From assembly GCA_035079385.1 (NCBI GenBank), contig JAVHKY010000029.1:2108001-2172000 (forward strand): a DNA stretch of 64,000 bases, written 5' to 3'. Origin of the DNA: Aspidiotus rigidus (taxonomy: Eukaryota > Arthropoda > Insecta > Hemiptera > Diaspididae). The translations under genes and the position numbers were made by a program. Positions 45,231 to 57,860 of the stretch are shown here, one piece after another (within the stretch, counting starts at the first letter, position 1; the number at the start of each line of letters is the position of its first letter). The notes under the pieces are model-generated. The model was not told where the DNA came from. It was given only the letters and a program-made list of their open reading frames with translations, and made no database searches.

Positions 45231-48200
45231 AGATTGTGGATTTCCTGGGAATTTTGCATAAAACACATCCAAAATTTTTGTCCTTCATCGTCAATGAAAA
45301 CAGTGCCGCATTATTCGTCTATTTATTATTGCCAAAAAATCAACTAAACGGTATACATTATGTATATATAATTATTGGAAAAATAAGATTTAATTGACCA
45401 AAGTGGTCTTACGCGCCGGACGATGCTCCGGGTCGTCAGATTTTAACCTGGAAGAATGACAAAAAAATTTGATAAAAAAGAAATAGGTATTAGTGTTAGA
45501 CGGTATAGCAATTCTTTAATCGTGATGAATAATGCTGAAAATAACACCGATGATATGATAGTATAGCACTGATGTCAGTGATGGAGCGAACCTGTCGACT
45601 TATCTAGAAACACTTTCTGCATTATTATAGTATTCTACTATTTCTACGAATATTACGCTTTTACGTTAGTTCTTGAACTCAATTTTCTTTCTTCTTCGTT
45701 TTTTTTTCTTCTTAATCGTGAATAAACTGAAAAGAAATTCCGTTCGATTTTGTAAACATCAAACCAGAGCCACTATAAATTCTTTGTTCGAGTGGCTCCT
45801 GTGTATAAGACCGGAGGACGGGCACACTTTTGATGAGACTCACGATTAGCGCGTGCATTTTGTTTAGTGATAATCGAAATGACCTACAAGAAAAATTGAT
45901 TTCCATAACCTCTTCATTTTAAAAGCTCTGTGTGTCGTATACCGATGCATTAATGAGATCACACTATTGATGCCTAATTCGAAACAATCCAGTCTCTATA
46001 AAACGCGTCCATGAATTTTCTTTCGGTTTGAAAAAACTTATATAAGGGAAAAAATACACTACGCGCATATTTTATCTACGAGTATAATTCAACAATCAAC
46101 GCGTGTTAACAATTTCAACAGACTTGAAATAATTTTTTTTTTTTACTTTATCAATTTTAACGGACAATACTTTATCATGTAATCAATTCAAACGAGCACC
46201 AGACGAATAAAAACGTTATAGATGGCACTCTCTCTCTACGTTGGATTCACAACCCCGAAGCGGATTCGAACGCGTGATTTATATCACAGCTTCGAGCCTT
46301 CGTCCTTTTCTACCCCCTTAAGAGAATGTTGAAAGCATGCGCGCAATTATGTAAATTTTTCTCATGAAATTGATACGCCGTCTGTATCGTATGCGGCAAC
46401 AGGTAACTAAAACTACCTATGAATTCTTGTGTTAATGACTCGAAATGAGTGAGCTGGAGTTGAATTCTTACTGTTTGTTCTGTCGGATTTTTATATCATG
46501 AAGTTTTCATTCTTCTAGAGATATTTTAGTCGGTTTGCTCGAAAATGATTGTTTATAAGTATATCGTAATCAAAATTCAAATACGAAGAGCAGAAAATTT
46601 CTTATAATATGTTTCGCTTGTGAATGCCCAACTTATGATGGAAATGAAAATTTTCTATCGTAGGTAGTAGTCTTTATTAGAAGTATAGTACAGGCGATGA
46701 AAACATGAGTTCAAACATTTTGGAGGCGAGGGCGGGAATTGTTTGGTAAATTCCAACCCCCATTTTTCGTCCAAAGTTTTAATCTCTGCTGGATTCCAAC
46801 GTTTCAGCGTATATTCGATTTTTTTTTGGTAGTTCGTTATCTTATAAGTGTTATTACAGATACTCCTGATTCGTGTGTTGATAAAGGTCAGGCTCCTGAA
46901 AATTTCTATGTGCCTCACATTATCGTTTTCAAAGCTGAAAAGGACCGCAGAAACAGACTGCTCAGCCGTATAGACAATGTGGCAGGGTAGTGACGCTGGT
47001 AGCTAGTGAAACACTACTCAAATCAGAAGAAACCCTATAGCCCAGAAAGGGGGGTCGAAGGGAATAATGCAAGCCCATTTCCCCTCAATTGGTAAACGCA
47101 CCGAGAATCTAAAAAAATCTGTGGAGCCAAAAGTACTAAACTAACCCATTGGTCTATTAAGGCACGTTTGAAAAAATTGTAGTAGGTTATAAGACCCATA
47201 CAGCGCTCCTTAACTGACGTGTATTTTGATACAGGAAAAATTCTGTAAATCGATCCGTCCATGACGACAATCATGGAGGGTAAGAAGGAAGTAGTGCTCA
47301 CAAGACCTCATTCATGACGGAAGTATGTCCTTTAGTCCCCTGTCTAGGGTGCACTACTTGTTAGCCTGATTGATTTGGGAAGTGATACCACCAAGCTTAG
47401 GAATTGAGGCTTACTATCCATAGAGAAGAGGTTATGGAAATATAGAAAATTGACGAACAATTGGTGCTACAGAAGTCAGATTACGACTCGGCTCACGTAA
47501 GATAATCTGATGGGGTAGAATTTTCTCGTGCATTGCTATAACACGTTGTAGATAGTGGTGCGGCTTTTATTCATAATAGGGCCAGAAAGTTGTTCATGCT
47601 GTTGAAATCCCATTAAAAGCAGCACGCGCTTTCTGGGTGTCATCAAAAAGTATTTACTGTTTCGTCAAATTTGGGGATCCGATGATTGGAAGAAGACTGC
47701 TTGCTACCCTTTGAATGTAGAGGCCAGAAGATTCATGTATCTTGATGTACCTATAAATGCAACAAGAGGTTACCTCCCTGTAGGGTAACATATCAGAAGA
47801 ATTGCGGAAAAATTTACTCCCTTCATTCTTATGTGAATATATGCCTAGGTACACTTATTGGTAAGAAAAATAATGAAGAAATTGCATTAACTAGTGAAAT
47901 TTTGGCATGTTGCATGTCTTTTCTGAACCCTTGCGTCCAGGCGTCTGGGTGACCATGCGGGCATGACAATTTTTACCGTCGAAGTATATGACTGAGCCCT
48001 CCCTTTGATTCTGGGATTTGCGTCCAGGTGTCTGTACAGCTCTCTAGTATAGGAAATAGTATTTTACTTGACATATTTCATGTTGACGTATATAATAGTA
48101 TGTCTTTGGGCTGGAGGTCAGTTTGTTGAGTCACGCGACGCGATGCTTCATGACGTCATCAATGGCTTTGACCTACTTTAGAGACATTGAAAGATTTCGA

Positions 48201-48379
48201 CCTTTAGCCTTTATTATACAAGGCCTGGTATACAGTTTACTCAACTTATACTGACTAGGCCTAATAATACTCGGCCTAAACCAGGTTGCTATAGTAGGTC
48301 AAGGAAAATTCTAACAAGAAACCTATTTTATGGAGAGGTACATTTGAATATTTTTGCGTCTCGCCGTCCACCAACCGGC
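45231..48379. other. Intergenic DNA, no gene recognised
   Basis: Short ORFs at 46.65-46.99 kb on both strands have no recognised domains. TGACGTCA is at 48151-48158. A tRNA-like scrap near 46256-46310 does not fold as a tRNA. Confidence 0.35.
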
Positions 48380-48660
48380 AAAAACAATGGTTGAAATTTT
48401 TCCAAGTCTCCTTTCAATTATGTATAGCTCGAAAGTCTAAATTTTCTAGTCCTCCTCCTATCACTATATAACTCAAAAGACGAAATTTTATAAATTTCTT
48501 TCCTGTGTTGAATAGCTCGATATTAAAAACTTTTCGAAGTCCAACTCCTTTGATGGTTGAAACATTGAATGCCAGACGCCACCCGCCTTAAAGCGTAGGG
48601 TATACGGAAAATTTTTCGAAATAGCCCCTCATAGACTAGGAGTTCCCTGTTAACAGAAAG
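48380..48660. repeat. CCAAGTCC repeat block with GTTCCCTGTTAA end
   Basis: Units (TTTTTCCAAGTCTCC ... TATGTATAGCTCG) at 48395, 48430 and 48480 are followed by GGAAAATTTTTCGAAATAGC and AGTTCCCTGTTAAC, the same order as at 11.6 and 13.6 kb. Confidence 0.65.
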
Positions 48661-48689
48661 AATGTTGCAAGGAGGTGATTACACTTGGG

Positions 48690-49520
48690 CCCCAGATCGA
48701 CGTCAATTTGAGGTTGATTTGAAGTTTATTAAAGGACTATGAATCGATTCGAAATCAACCTAATAGAGGAATTAGTTTTAGGTTCACGGAGAATTGTACT
48801 TAAAATTAACTCAGATCGACGTAAATTAGAGGTCAATTTGATAGGCCCCAACGTACATCACTTCAGAACCGCGTATTATTTGAAAAAGTCGACTAGCGTA
48901 ATTTAACTAACTTGCACCTAATTCAACAGGGCGGTCGATTTTAGGTCAACCGAAAAATCTAGAGAAGTTGACTTGATTTTGACAACGAATTGACTGTGAT
49001 TAGAAAACAGATTTGCAGTCGAATCAGTGTACATTACCCGAAAGCTACAAGTTGACTCGCAATTGACCCAACGGAGCGGTCAATTTTAGGTTGACAAAAA
49101 AAATTTGCATCAGTTGAGTTGGGATTAACTCCCCATTAACGTGAATTAGAGGTCAATATTTAAAGTCATCAGCCAGCTTACATTATAAAATTGAAGTCGA
49201 ACCGACAGAGCTGTCGATTTCAAATCCATAAAGAAACTTGAAGAAATCGACCCTAGATTGACATCGATTTGAGGTTGATTTAAAGTTGGGCAGAGTACAT
49301 TCCCAGTGAACAACTAATCGATTCGAAATGAACCCAACAGAGTAGTCGATTTTGAAATTGACTCCAGTTTGTTGTGGCAAAAGAGCTCTCGACAATGTCA
49401 ACGTGAGGTGAATTTCAACAAAATATATCAACGCAATTTCGACCAAACTCTGAAAGGATTAAGTTCTTGGTCGATTATTGACCGAAGTTGGTGTTTAATT
49501 AACAGTCGACACGATTCATT
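48690..49520. repeat. Degenerate satellite-like tandem repeat, ~135-155 bp period
   Basis: A motif like AACCCAACAGAGCGGTCGAT followed by TTTAGGTTGAC returns near 48765, 48920, 49065, 49198 and 49332. Between the copies are GATCGACGTCAATTTGAGGT-type phrases. Five diverged units give a period of about 130-155 bp. Related GGTCGAAATAACGAGTCGAT phrases occur at 56.4 and 57.4 kb. No coding potential was recognised. Confidence 0.65.
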
Positions 49521-52321
49521 GGGTTCAGGAAAAAGAAATCTGTGTATTGCAGTATTTTTTGAAGCAGTATTATAATTCAAAAGTTAGAAATATCTTTTTA
49601 GATGAATGCAAAAATATTTATAGAATCCTTTTTTCTGAAGAATAAGATGTTCCGAAAAAAAATACTGCTACATATTACTTTTGATTTGGGGCCGATAGTA
49701 CGCGACACAACAAAACAAGAAACTTGGTCCTGAGCAAAAGCTCAGAAATGATCTAAGTCCAAAGACCAAGCCTGGTTAACTTGGTCAATGACGACATCCT
49801 GTGGTTGCGAATTATGCTAACTGACTCTTTGGGCTATACAGTACTATGACGTTAATATGACCATAAATAGACACGGGCGGTCTCTTCCCCATGAAGGAGG
49901 GTTATTTTTGGTGTCATCAGAGGGTCGAACGAGGCCAACTAATCGTTTAGTCTTGTTTACACTTCATAGTATTAATGCCTGAAGCCCATGCTAGGCGGGA
50001 CAGAAACATTTGAAATAGTCTTGATTGGGTCAAAGCTATTCATGCATGACATTACCATTGGAAAATTGAAAATTTTGGCCTTGCATTCAACTGCCTTGTG
50101 AAAAGCTTCACTTCGAATACTTTGTTCTTCGGTATTTCTTCTTCAAACATTCCATCATTATCCGGCAACCTCAACGTCAAACCATAAAAGAGAGCATAAT
50201 AAAGTAATTACGAACAGATTGAAAAAAAGCAAGAGGAAAACAGTATATGACACGACGTTTGAAAGTGAGGTATTCGAGCTACTGTATACTCTTAATATCT
50301 TCTTTATTCACATTTTCTTATCCCCTCCTCTTCTTTAATTGATAATTTATATCTTACAGAAGAACGTCAATCCAATTCGAAACCTTCACTTCAAGTATTA
50401 CAACACGAATATATATATGTTTTCCATGAGCAGAGTATTTGCATGTTACGTATTATATAGTTTACTAGGTGCGAGAGAAGATCTGAATTAAATTTCTTTT
50501 CTTTGAAAGAATAAAACACGGGAGACTCTGAAATGAATTCACCAAGAATGGTAAATATCAGCACAATACACGCTGTGTACATACAGAGGATTAATCGGTG
50601 CCTCTGTAATTAAAATTTACTCGCAATACGTTGAAAATATACCGAGATCCTGAATGTTTCTACGTTATTAATTAATGTATGGAATAAGCGTGATTATTTT
50701 ATACCCTATCCAAGTAGCCGCAAAACACAGCCCTCAAGGATATTTTTCATTAGTATATTATGGTTATGCCTCAACCGCTCGGATAATTTATTTTATTGCC
50801 CGACGATTAAGTGTTGCAAATCTTACGATATACACCTTCTGTACAATCTAAGTTCGCGAACGTCCAGTATAATGTAATACTTATACTAGAATACCATCTT
50901 GCGTCTGTACAAAGGTGAGGGTTTATGGCTTTCTCATAAATGAAATTTGAAAGAAATTCTTTGCGCTCTTGTAACTTAACGCGGAGAACACCTATAAATT
51001 TTCAAAAACTAAATTATCACGCGTCCTTTGCTTCGATAAATTACAATGTATATCGAAACGATTATAATTCATTGGCAGTATTTCACTCACAAGAACTGAT
51101 ATTTAGAATATTTTCATCACCTGTGAAGGTGAAGTGTAACACTTGAGACGTAGGCTCACGTATGAAAATAGATCGTAATTACACTCGCTCATTGTGTAAT
51201 GGATTGATAGTTCATTCTTATTCCATAGATCCTTGCACCACTCCTTTTGAGGGAAGGTATGGATTCAATGCCTCTGCAAAATCAAATGCATTATCAGGCT
51301 TCGATTTTCAGTTCACACCGTGAAAAGTGACGGATACATTTGGCAAGAGCTTGCAACAGTGTTCTGAAACCAAGAACGAACGCATGAGAAGTTTTTCAAT
51401 AGAGGCAAAAAAAATTCGAGAAGACGTTAAATCGGACTGGAAGTGCGGCATGCAAAGTATAGTACACAAAAAAAGTCAAACTAAGCATTTTAGTTGCAAG
51501 TTCTAGGTTTGACAAAAATGTCTCAGGTTTGGTATCTGAAATAACATGGGTACTAAAAGTCGAGACCCCTCACTGCATGGCTCGCGGAGCTGTGGCACGT
51601 TCTTGCCTCCTAAAAACCAATTTTCCATCAATATTACGAGTTCTGTTGGACCTAGAGAAAAACTTTCCACACCAAAAATGCTTCTCGTGAAATTTCCTAC
51701 AAGGTAGACTATTTCACTGTTGGCCTAGAAAATTCATTTAAGAAAGTGAGTGTTACGTTTTTTGCGAATTTTTTAAAGTTATAATTGCCTCGTACGAAGA
51801 AAATGCGCTCTATATTCATTTTATCGACAGTACAGTCCACTTGAACACTACTTGCACGTAAAATTAAATTAAGGAAGTCGAAGAATATGTTTGGTCTATT
51901 TTTAAAAAAATGAGGTTTTTAGGCTTTAAAACACTGAATATACCTACAGTAGAGTCTTCGTACTCGATGGATTCGTTTGGTCAAGACGCGGCCAGTACCC
52001 AGCCAAGTATACTGTATATTAGGCTGAGTGGTATCCGGGAGCCAAGCACGAGTCTTGTTATAGGCCTCTGGGAGGATTACAATTTTCTGTTATTTTGGAA
52101 GAAGGAAGCAAAATTATTGCAACTTGATTTGGAGAAACTAATTTCACATTTCAAAGACTCACCCTCTCGTGCCCCCTGATCTACCGTTAGCTCTGCCGCA
52201 TACTACTAAATTGCTAGTGTCCTCTTTGAACATAGACTCTTACGGAAATACCGAGTCGCATTTTTCTAAGAAAACAATTCAATTTTACCAAAAAGTGAAG
52301 AGAATACAATTTATTCGACAT
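49521..52321. other. Intergenic DNA, no gene recognised
   Basis: No domain-bearing ORF was found. A frame at 51910-52179 of 89 codons has no known similarity and is probably chance. Confidence 0.35.
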
Positions 52322-52330
52322 AAAATTTCA

Positions 52331-53120
52331 GGTAGTACACGTTTGCACACAAGCAAATTAGAAACAACACGTTTGCGCACAAACGAAGAAGGCAGGTTTG
52401 CGCAAATGGAAACAGCACGATTGCGCAAATCCTGAAACGTTCATTTCCTTTCTCACTTGTATCAGGCTTAGGACTGAACAGGGTATGGTCATGAAGAGAC
52501 TCGAGTCATCCGTTCCGTTTGTCACTTTCGCTAAGCAGGGCACAAAGTTGGCCAATAGTTTTGAACCCAACATCAAAGTGGATCAAAGATGGCGCTAGTT
52601 TCAACTCTACAAAAACTAGAGAGCGAGAGTCGGTCGAAATTCGAGTTGAGTACGGTCTAGAACCTAAGATTGAGACAATGCAATGTTAGAATTCAAAACG
52701 ATCGATTTCCGCGCAAAACAAAATTCAAACCACAAGAATAAGTCAACCGAAATAAAAAGAGGGGCTCAATTCACAATTGGCAGTCAAAATCAGCCAAAAG
52801 TGGAGCTTGACAGATCCTAAAAAAAAAAGTTGAAGCGGGATCAAGTCCTTTAGAGGCTAGAGTCAGCTTTTCTGATCGTCTCTTTCCTTGAGTAGAACGC
52901 AGGTCAAGAGTCTCGAACCCCCCAAAAAAGCGGTCGAAGTTGAAGTCGAGTAAGTTTCGATCTTGTATACATCATTCATCTCACATTTCAGTGACATCAT
53001 TCGTTCATATTCGGTTTGCGCAAACGTGTTGTCTGTCTTTGTCGCCTGTGACTGTATGTGCGCTAACGTGTCATTTTTTCTCCTCGATTTTTACTGAATT
53101 TGCGCGAACGTGTTACGACC
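52331..53120. mobile_element. Second MULE-like element with GTTTGCGCA terminal repeats
   Basis: The left end reads GGTAGTACACGTTTGCACAC and the right end, read inward, GGTCGTAACACGTTCGCGCA. The left terminus holds repeated AACACGTTTGCGCA-like units (52335-52435) and the right holds their complement, TGCGCAAACGTGTT (53017-53115). The flanks AAAATTTCA (52322-52330) and AAAATTTGT (53121-53129) agree at 7 of 9 positions, as for an aged 9-bp duplication. The ~580-bp interior carries no transposase. The plan is that of the 30.85 kb element with a different unit sequence. Confidence 0.72.
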
Positions 53121-53129
53121 AAAATTTGT

Positions 53130-53779
53130 TTTTGACGTGTGTATTTTGGAAAAAATCTTTTTAAATTTATTTTTTCCCGAACAGTACCTGTAGAAAGATA
53201 TTTGAGAGGTGCAACCTCGATTATATTGAAGTACCGAATTTCAACAGGCGCTCTGTATCTATTAGTTTGTAAAAATAAACGAGTGACGGAAGTAGTTCAG
53301 ACTGCAGTCTTTCATTAAAAAACTAGAGAAAGGTTCACATAATCTTTTCTGGAGTTTGTTTTGTAGACCCCGGTATGCCAGGAGAAAGAGGGATATCCAC
53401 GTGTCTCAATCCTTTTGGCCATCACCAATGACTTTGGGTAAATCGTTCAGCCATCGAGAAAATATAAACTAAAATGGTATTGCCATCAATTAAAATGGGT
53501 GAAAATGAATGCTCTGTGAATAGTATAATATTATGCTATAAGGGAACCAAGGAAGCGATTTCTAGACGAGCGCTTTCGCGACCCAAGTGGCGGCCAAAGA
53601 CAGGGACGCCATGCAGCGCGAGTTCATCTATGCCTACCATGGCCACTCTTTAAAGAATGGCCAGAACATGCAGATTTGGCGCTTATAAAAAAGGCTGTCA
53701 TTAGTAGTTTGGTTCTGTAAATACGTCTACGCACGCGCGAAAGGTCGTTGTACTTTCTGGACCTAAAAATCTGAAATTA
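53130..53779. other. Intergenic DNA, no gene seen
   Basis: No coding sequence was recognised. A near-perfect palindrome, GGCCACTCTTTAAAGAATGG-CC, lies near 53640. Confidence 0.4.
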
Positions 53780-54115
53780 TCTCATTCATCGAATTTGTTT
53801 CCAGAAGGAATTGGTCCACCTGCATAATTAGTTATCACCTCGATCGATTTTCTGAACTTGCTGCTTGTCCTTGTGTCATTCATAAATATTCCCGCTAGTA
53901 TTGGTGAAAGCAATGATCCCATCGCTGGTCCTTTATTCTAACTGTATAGGTAGAACTTGTTATTGAATCGGCAGTAGTTCCGGTTCACGATCTTCTCCAC
54001 TATTTGACCAGTCCGGGTTTTCGCGATGGTATCTGTTGTTTCGCAGCGGGTTGAGAAGTTCCTCTTTTCATATGGTATGTTCGTGCAGTGGATGTATGGG
54101 GTAGTCTTGCCTCAA
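53780..54115 (-). pseudogene. Penelope-like reverse transcriptase fragment
   Basis: Read leftward, one frame gives RTGQIVEKIVNRNYCRFNNK, FYLYS, a stop, then KGPAMGSLLSPILAGIFM and NDTRTSSKFRK. The GxAMGSxLSPILA signature is diagnostic of the reverse transcriptase of this class. The stop inside the core shows it is dead. The catalytic YADD should follow leftward but could not be found. Confidence 0.72.
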
Positions 54116-57100
54116 CGCTGGAGAGAGCAAAGTAGATCACGGAATAGACTCCATTCTACTGGACGAGGCTGATGACGATGACTTTCCTCCCGACTCATGA
54201 ACTTCACGTGTTTCTGCTGCGATACTTTTCCCTCTATTTTAGCTTCTATAATGATTAGATTTGCTTTGTGTAATTCGTAAACTCTAGCACCTCATTTAGA
54301 GGGAGAAGATCCTCCTTCCTTCCAATCATCTAGGCGAAGCAATTTTTATTGACCAGATTGCAAAAACGTCTATCATATGTGACCTTGAAAGGTCTTGATT
54401 TATTTGTAGGATACATCAAGAAGGTAATCGCCTTTGAAAACGGGGGCGTATGAGCGTGCGTGGTCCCTTAGAAACCACACTTCTGGCAACGGTATCCACC
54501 CTTTAGGTCATTGCGTCGGTAGTCCGGAGGGCTCGAATTGAGAGTGGCCTGGCTCCATTTTCTCCTTGGGTTCCGTGCGCTGTGCAATGTCCGTCAATGA
54601 GACCGCTACAGGGGTCTACCTTACAGACCGAGGGAGCGCTCAGCACTCAACTTGGAATTCAGATAGTTCTGTACCATGAACGCACGCGTATCAACTCCTC
54701 CACCAGAGCTTTCAGTCACCACTGGGAGCTCATCAGGAGCTCACCATCAGCCATGATTCGCAACTGTGGCTTCCCAGGCAGAGGCTTCTTCCTCTTCCTC
54801 TTCTAATTTTGTGTGGCTTTTTTTTTGCTCTGCCTTCTTGTTGGTACTCTCTCCTGAGCGCCCTGATCAAGAAAATAATATTCAAGATGATATAAGAATT
54901 TGCGGCGATTTTCGCACCCCAATGTTAGGGTTGCCAAAAATATCCATGTCGAGATTTCACTTCCCATTGAACCGTAATTCAGTTAATCTACGAGCATCTA
55001 CTTCATTGTATTTTAAGGAAAATGGTAAGACTTCCACACACTGTACTCGTATTTTGATACTATCGAGGTTTAATGGTATCATTGAATATTTACATTGGAA
55101 ACGTACTCCAAACGAATGCATGGTAAAGATGCTCAGTTCGTAATGTCGTACTGAACGCACACAGCATTATTAAAGGACCACCTACTCGCAGTAGTCCATA
55201 TATGAACATCATAGAGGGCAAGTGTCTGTAACGGCCAGGAAGAAGCCACACATATCCGTGTATTTCACATTTAATGGTATTAATGTTTATTTATAATTAA
55301 TGTAAATGCGAAGTGAGAATTGTATGTGTATGTATTTATAATAATATATAAGGGCGGAATATTTTTTTTTTTTCTTCTTCGTCTTCCGAAACAAGATACC
55401 GATCATTTTGGCAGATAGCCATTATCTTCTGATACGCGCGTTCATTCGATCCTTTTATATAAGTGTTCGATAAAATAGTATTGGGGAAACTTTGTATTAT
55501 ACTTGCGATCAGTATCTAACTAGATATTTCGAAATTTCACATAGCGTGCTAATCGTGTCCATGTCACACCGACGCTGCGCGCGTAACGGCGACCTAAGTG
55601 CGTGAGAATTAGAAAGGACGAGTAACATCCGTATAAATACGACTATATAATGCAGTCTTACACATGGAAGACTCGAAGTAAAGACTCCACCTCGCTCATC
55701 TCGTTTTCAATTTATTGTAGGATTTTTATAACATATTGCAGTTCACTAGTTTCTCGATCTTCATTATGTACTCTTTCTGTGGGTACTGAATAGAATATAC
55801 ATTTTAAGTCGTACAAGAAGCGACCGAGTACTTCGCGAGGGACGAAGAGCACATCGGAGTGTATACGAGTATAATGTAGCAGAAGGTTTTATCTTGTAGA
55901 AAATTATAACCGACGTTGAGTTTTAATTACCAGTGAGTTACGTGAACAGTATAAATAGAGCTCACTAGAACAAATGCATCTATACCTTTACACTACTAGA
56001 TACTAGACCTTATCGACCTGCGGCTCTCGAAACACTTATACGAGAAGGAGAAGAAAAACTGCAGATTCATTTTTTTGACGAGATACAGGAACCTTGAGGA
56101 AATTGAGTGGCGAGTGCACTCTTCATCTTTTATAACGAAATACTTTTTATATCCTTTCTTCCATCTTCACGAGACACAAGTTCCTCCATCTTATATGCAA
56201 TAGACTCCATCGCTCGGACTCGGATTTTTACCATCCTTTTAGGAAAACAGTTTCTATGAGCTAGGAAGTTGACTTCTAGAATTTTACTGTAGTAGATACT
56301 CTTCTTATACCGGTGGCAACTTGACAATCACTCTCAATCATTTGCATACAAATAGTGATCGAATCGACATCAATTTTCAGTCGACATTGAAATCTGTTAC
56401 TCATTGAGTCGAAGATGTCGATTTTTAGCAGAATATTGGTCGAAATAACGAGTCGATTTGAAGTCGACGCGTTATGATTCTTCCGGTAACGTCAGGCCAA
56501 GGTTATTGAGCTCACAGGGGAGCAGAAGACAGATTAGTTCTTTGCACGTGCTTCAGTAGTACGAACTCGTCTATTGGAACCGGGCAGCGCTACAGCGATG
56601 CGCTGCCGCGGGGAAAGGTCGTAAGAGGTATCAAAACTGTGGCCGTATGTGAGAGAAAAATGAAGCAATTGAAATAACACTCGAATTAAGCAGATTTGGC
56701 TTCTTGACATCCCACAAAAGTTGTCCACAAACGCACGCTTTACAAATTAGATAGGATGACAGAACCTTCAATTTCGCTTCATTCAAGAGTTATCCCAAAT
56801 TTTTCATTTTTCTCTCCCATACGGCCATAGTTTTGGTACCTCTTACGTTGTTGGCAGAAGTACCGTTACTGTTGAACAAATCACGCGCGTTGTTAGTGAT
56901 TCTGGTGGATGCTCGGCTCGAATTGGCTTGAAAATTCCGCTCAGATACAATCTCTAACGGAGATGGACAAATCCAAAAAGTTTATAGATGAGCCACCAAC
57001 TTGCAGAGTGAATTTTATGGTTGGGTACCTATTGGCTATTTAAATATTATGCAAGAAACTAACTAAGGAGTTCTGCAGAACCGATCTACACTCACAAAAT

Positions 57101-57479
57101 GTTTTTGTCGTCTACGTACCTGTGCCAATAGTAGACGTGACTCAAAAACACCCGGCGCGAGGAGAACAGCTCAATCTCAAATTTAGACGTGAACACTTAC
57201 AAATAAGGGAGCCTAAAGGAGATCCAATAGGGACCCCCACTTCCTCCTGGAATTCGAAAAATATCCCAATAAATTTACAAAAGTCAGTGGTTCAACGTAA
57301 ATGTAGAAGGTCAAAAAATTCCTCCAATTCTCTATGAGGGACACCCGGACCATTTTCCAGTCATTTAAGGTCGACTTGTGGACATCACTGGACAAAACTC
57401 ATTTGACAATAAATCAAAGTTGAATTTCGGTCGAAATAACGAGTCGATCGACGGCAATTCGAAGTCGACGAGATTTATC
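54116..57479. other. Intergenic DNA, no gene recognised
   Basis: The 54.1-54.8 kb part is more GC-rich and may hold more decayed Penelope-like sequence, but no motif could be confirmed. A GGTCGAAATAACGAGTCGAT phrase lies at 56431-56470. Confidence 0.35.
56431..57465. repeat. Pair of GGTCGAAATAACGAGTCGAT repeats
   Basis: The phrase GGTCGAAATAACGAGTCGAT, followed by GAAGTCGACG, occurs near 56431-56470 and again near 57427-57467, in the same orientation about 1 kb apart. The second copy has a short insertion (CGACGGCAATT). They resemble the satellite-like repeat at 48.7-49.5 kb. Confidence 0.7.
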
Positions 57480-57860
57480 GAGACTTTGAAACGAAACCTG
57501 TTTAATGGAGGGGGGAGGGGGGGTTATTTCGAAAAATTTGCCGTGCGCCCAACACTGACGTATGACGTCACATGTTCGAGAGTCACAATTTTTCTATGTC
57601 CCTTTCCTATCATAAATATGGTGTGGATCGAAAGTCGAAAATTTTCCGAGTCCCTTTCCGGGACTTCGAATTTCAAGTCCTAATATATGATTGGAGTGAG
57701 ACTTGGAAAAATGTTGACTTTAAAGGTATTCCTATACACCATGATAGAAGAAACTCAGAAAAATTTAGACTCTTCAAGATTCCTTAATACAACCCATAAA
57801 ACAGGTTCCCTGCGTTCTTCGTTCGACTTCGTTGAGGAAGCCGTCGTTTTTTTTTCCCCC
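57480..57860. repeat. CCAAGTCC composite repeat block
   Basis: Contains AAAATTTGCCGTGCGCC, TGACGTCA (57563-57570), degenerate CTATCATAAATATGG units, and the module ACAGGTTCCCTGCGTTCTTC followed by GTTGAGGAAGCCGTCG (57800-57850), nearly identical to 12.43 kb. Confidence 0.7.

Noticed and set aside
46256..46310. tRNA-like scrap on the minus strand with GTTCGAATCC
   Set aside because: Only the T-loop phrase is present; no acceptor stem, D arm or 7-base anticodon loop can be drawn.
46655..46990. Overlapping ORFs on both strands, one after a plausible splice acceptor (near 46859)
   Set aside because: No domain was recognised and the two strands compete; there is no supporting exon on either side.
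54582..55143. Two overlapping ORFs of 74 and 125 aa in a GC-richer stretch
   Set aside because: Low-complexity Ser/Phe run at the join and no recognisable domain; more likely decayed Penelope-like or unique DNA.
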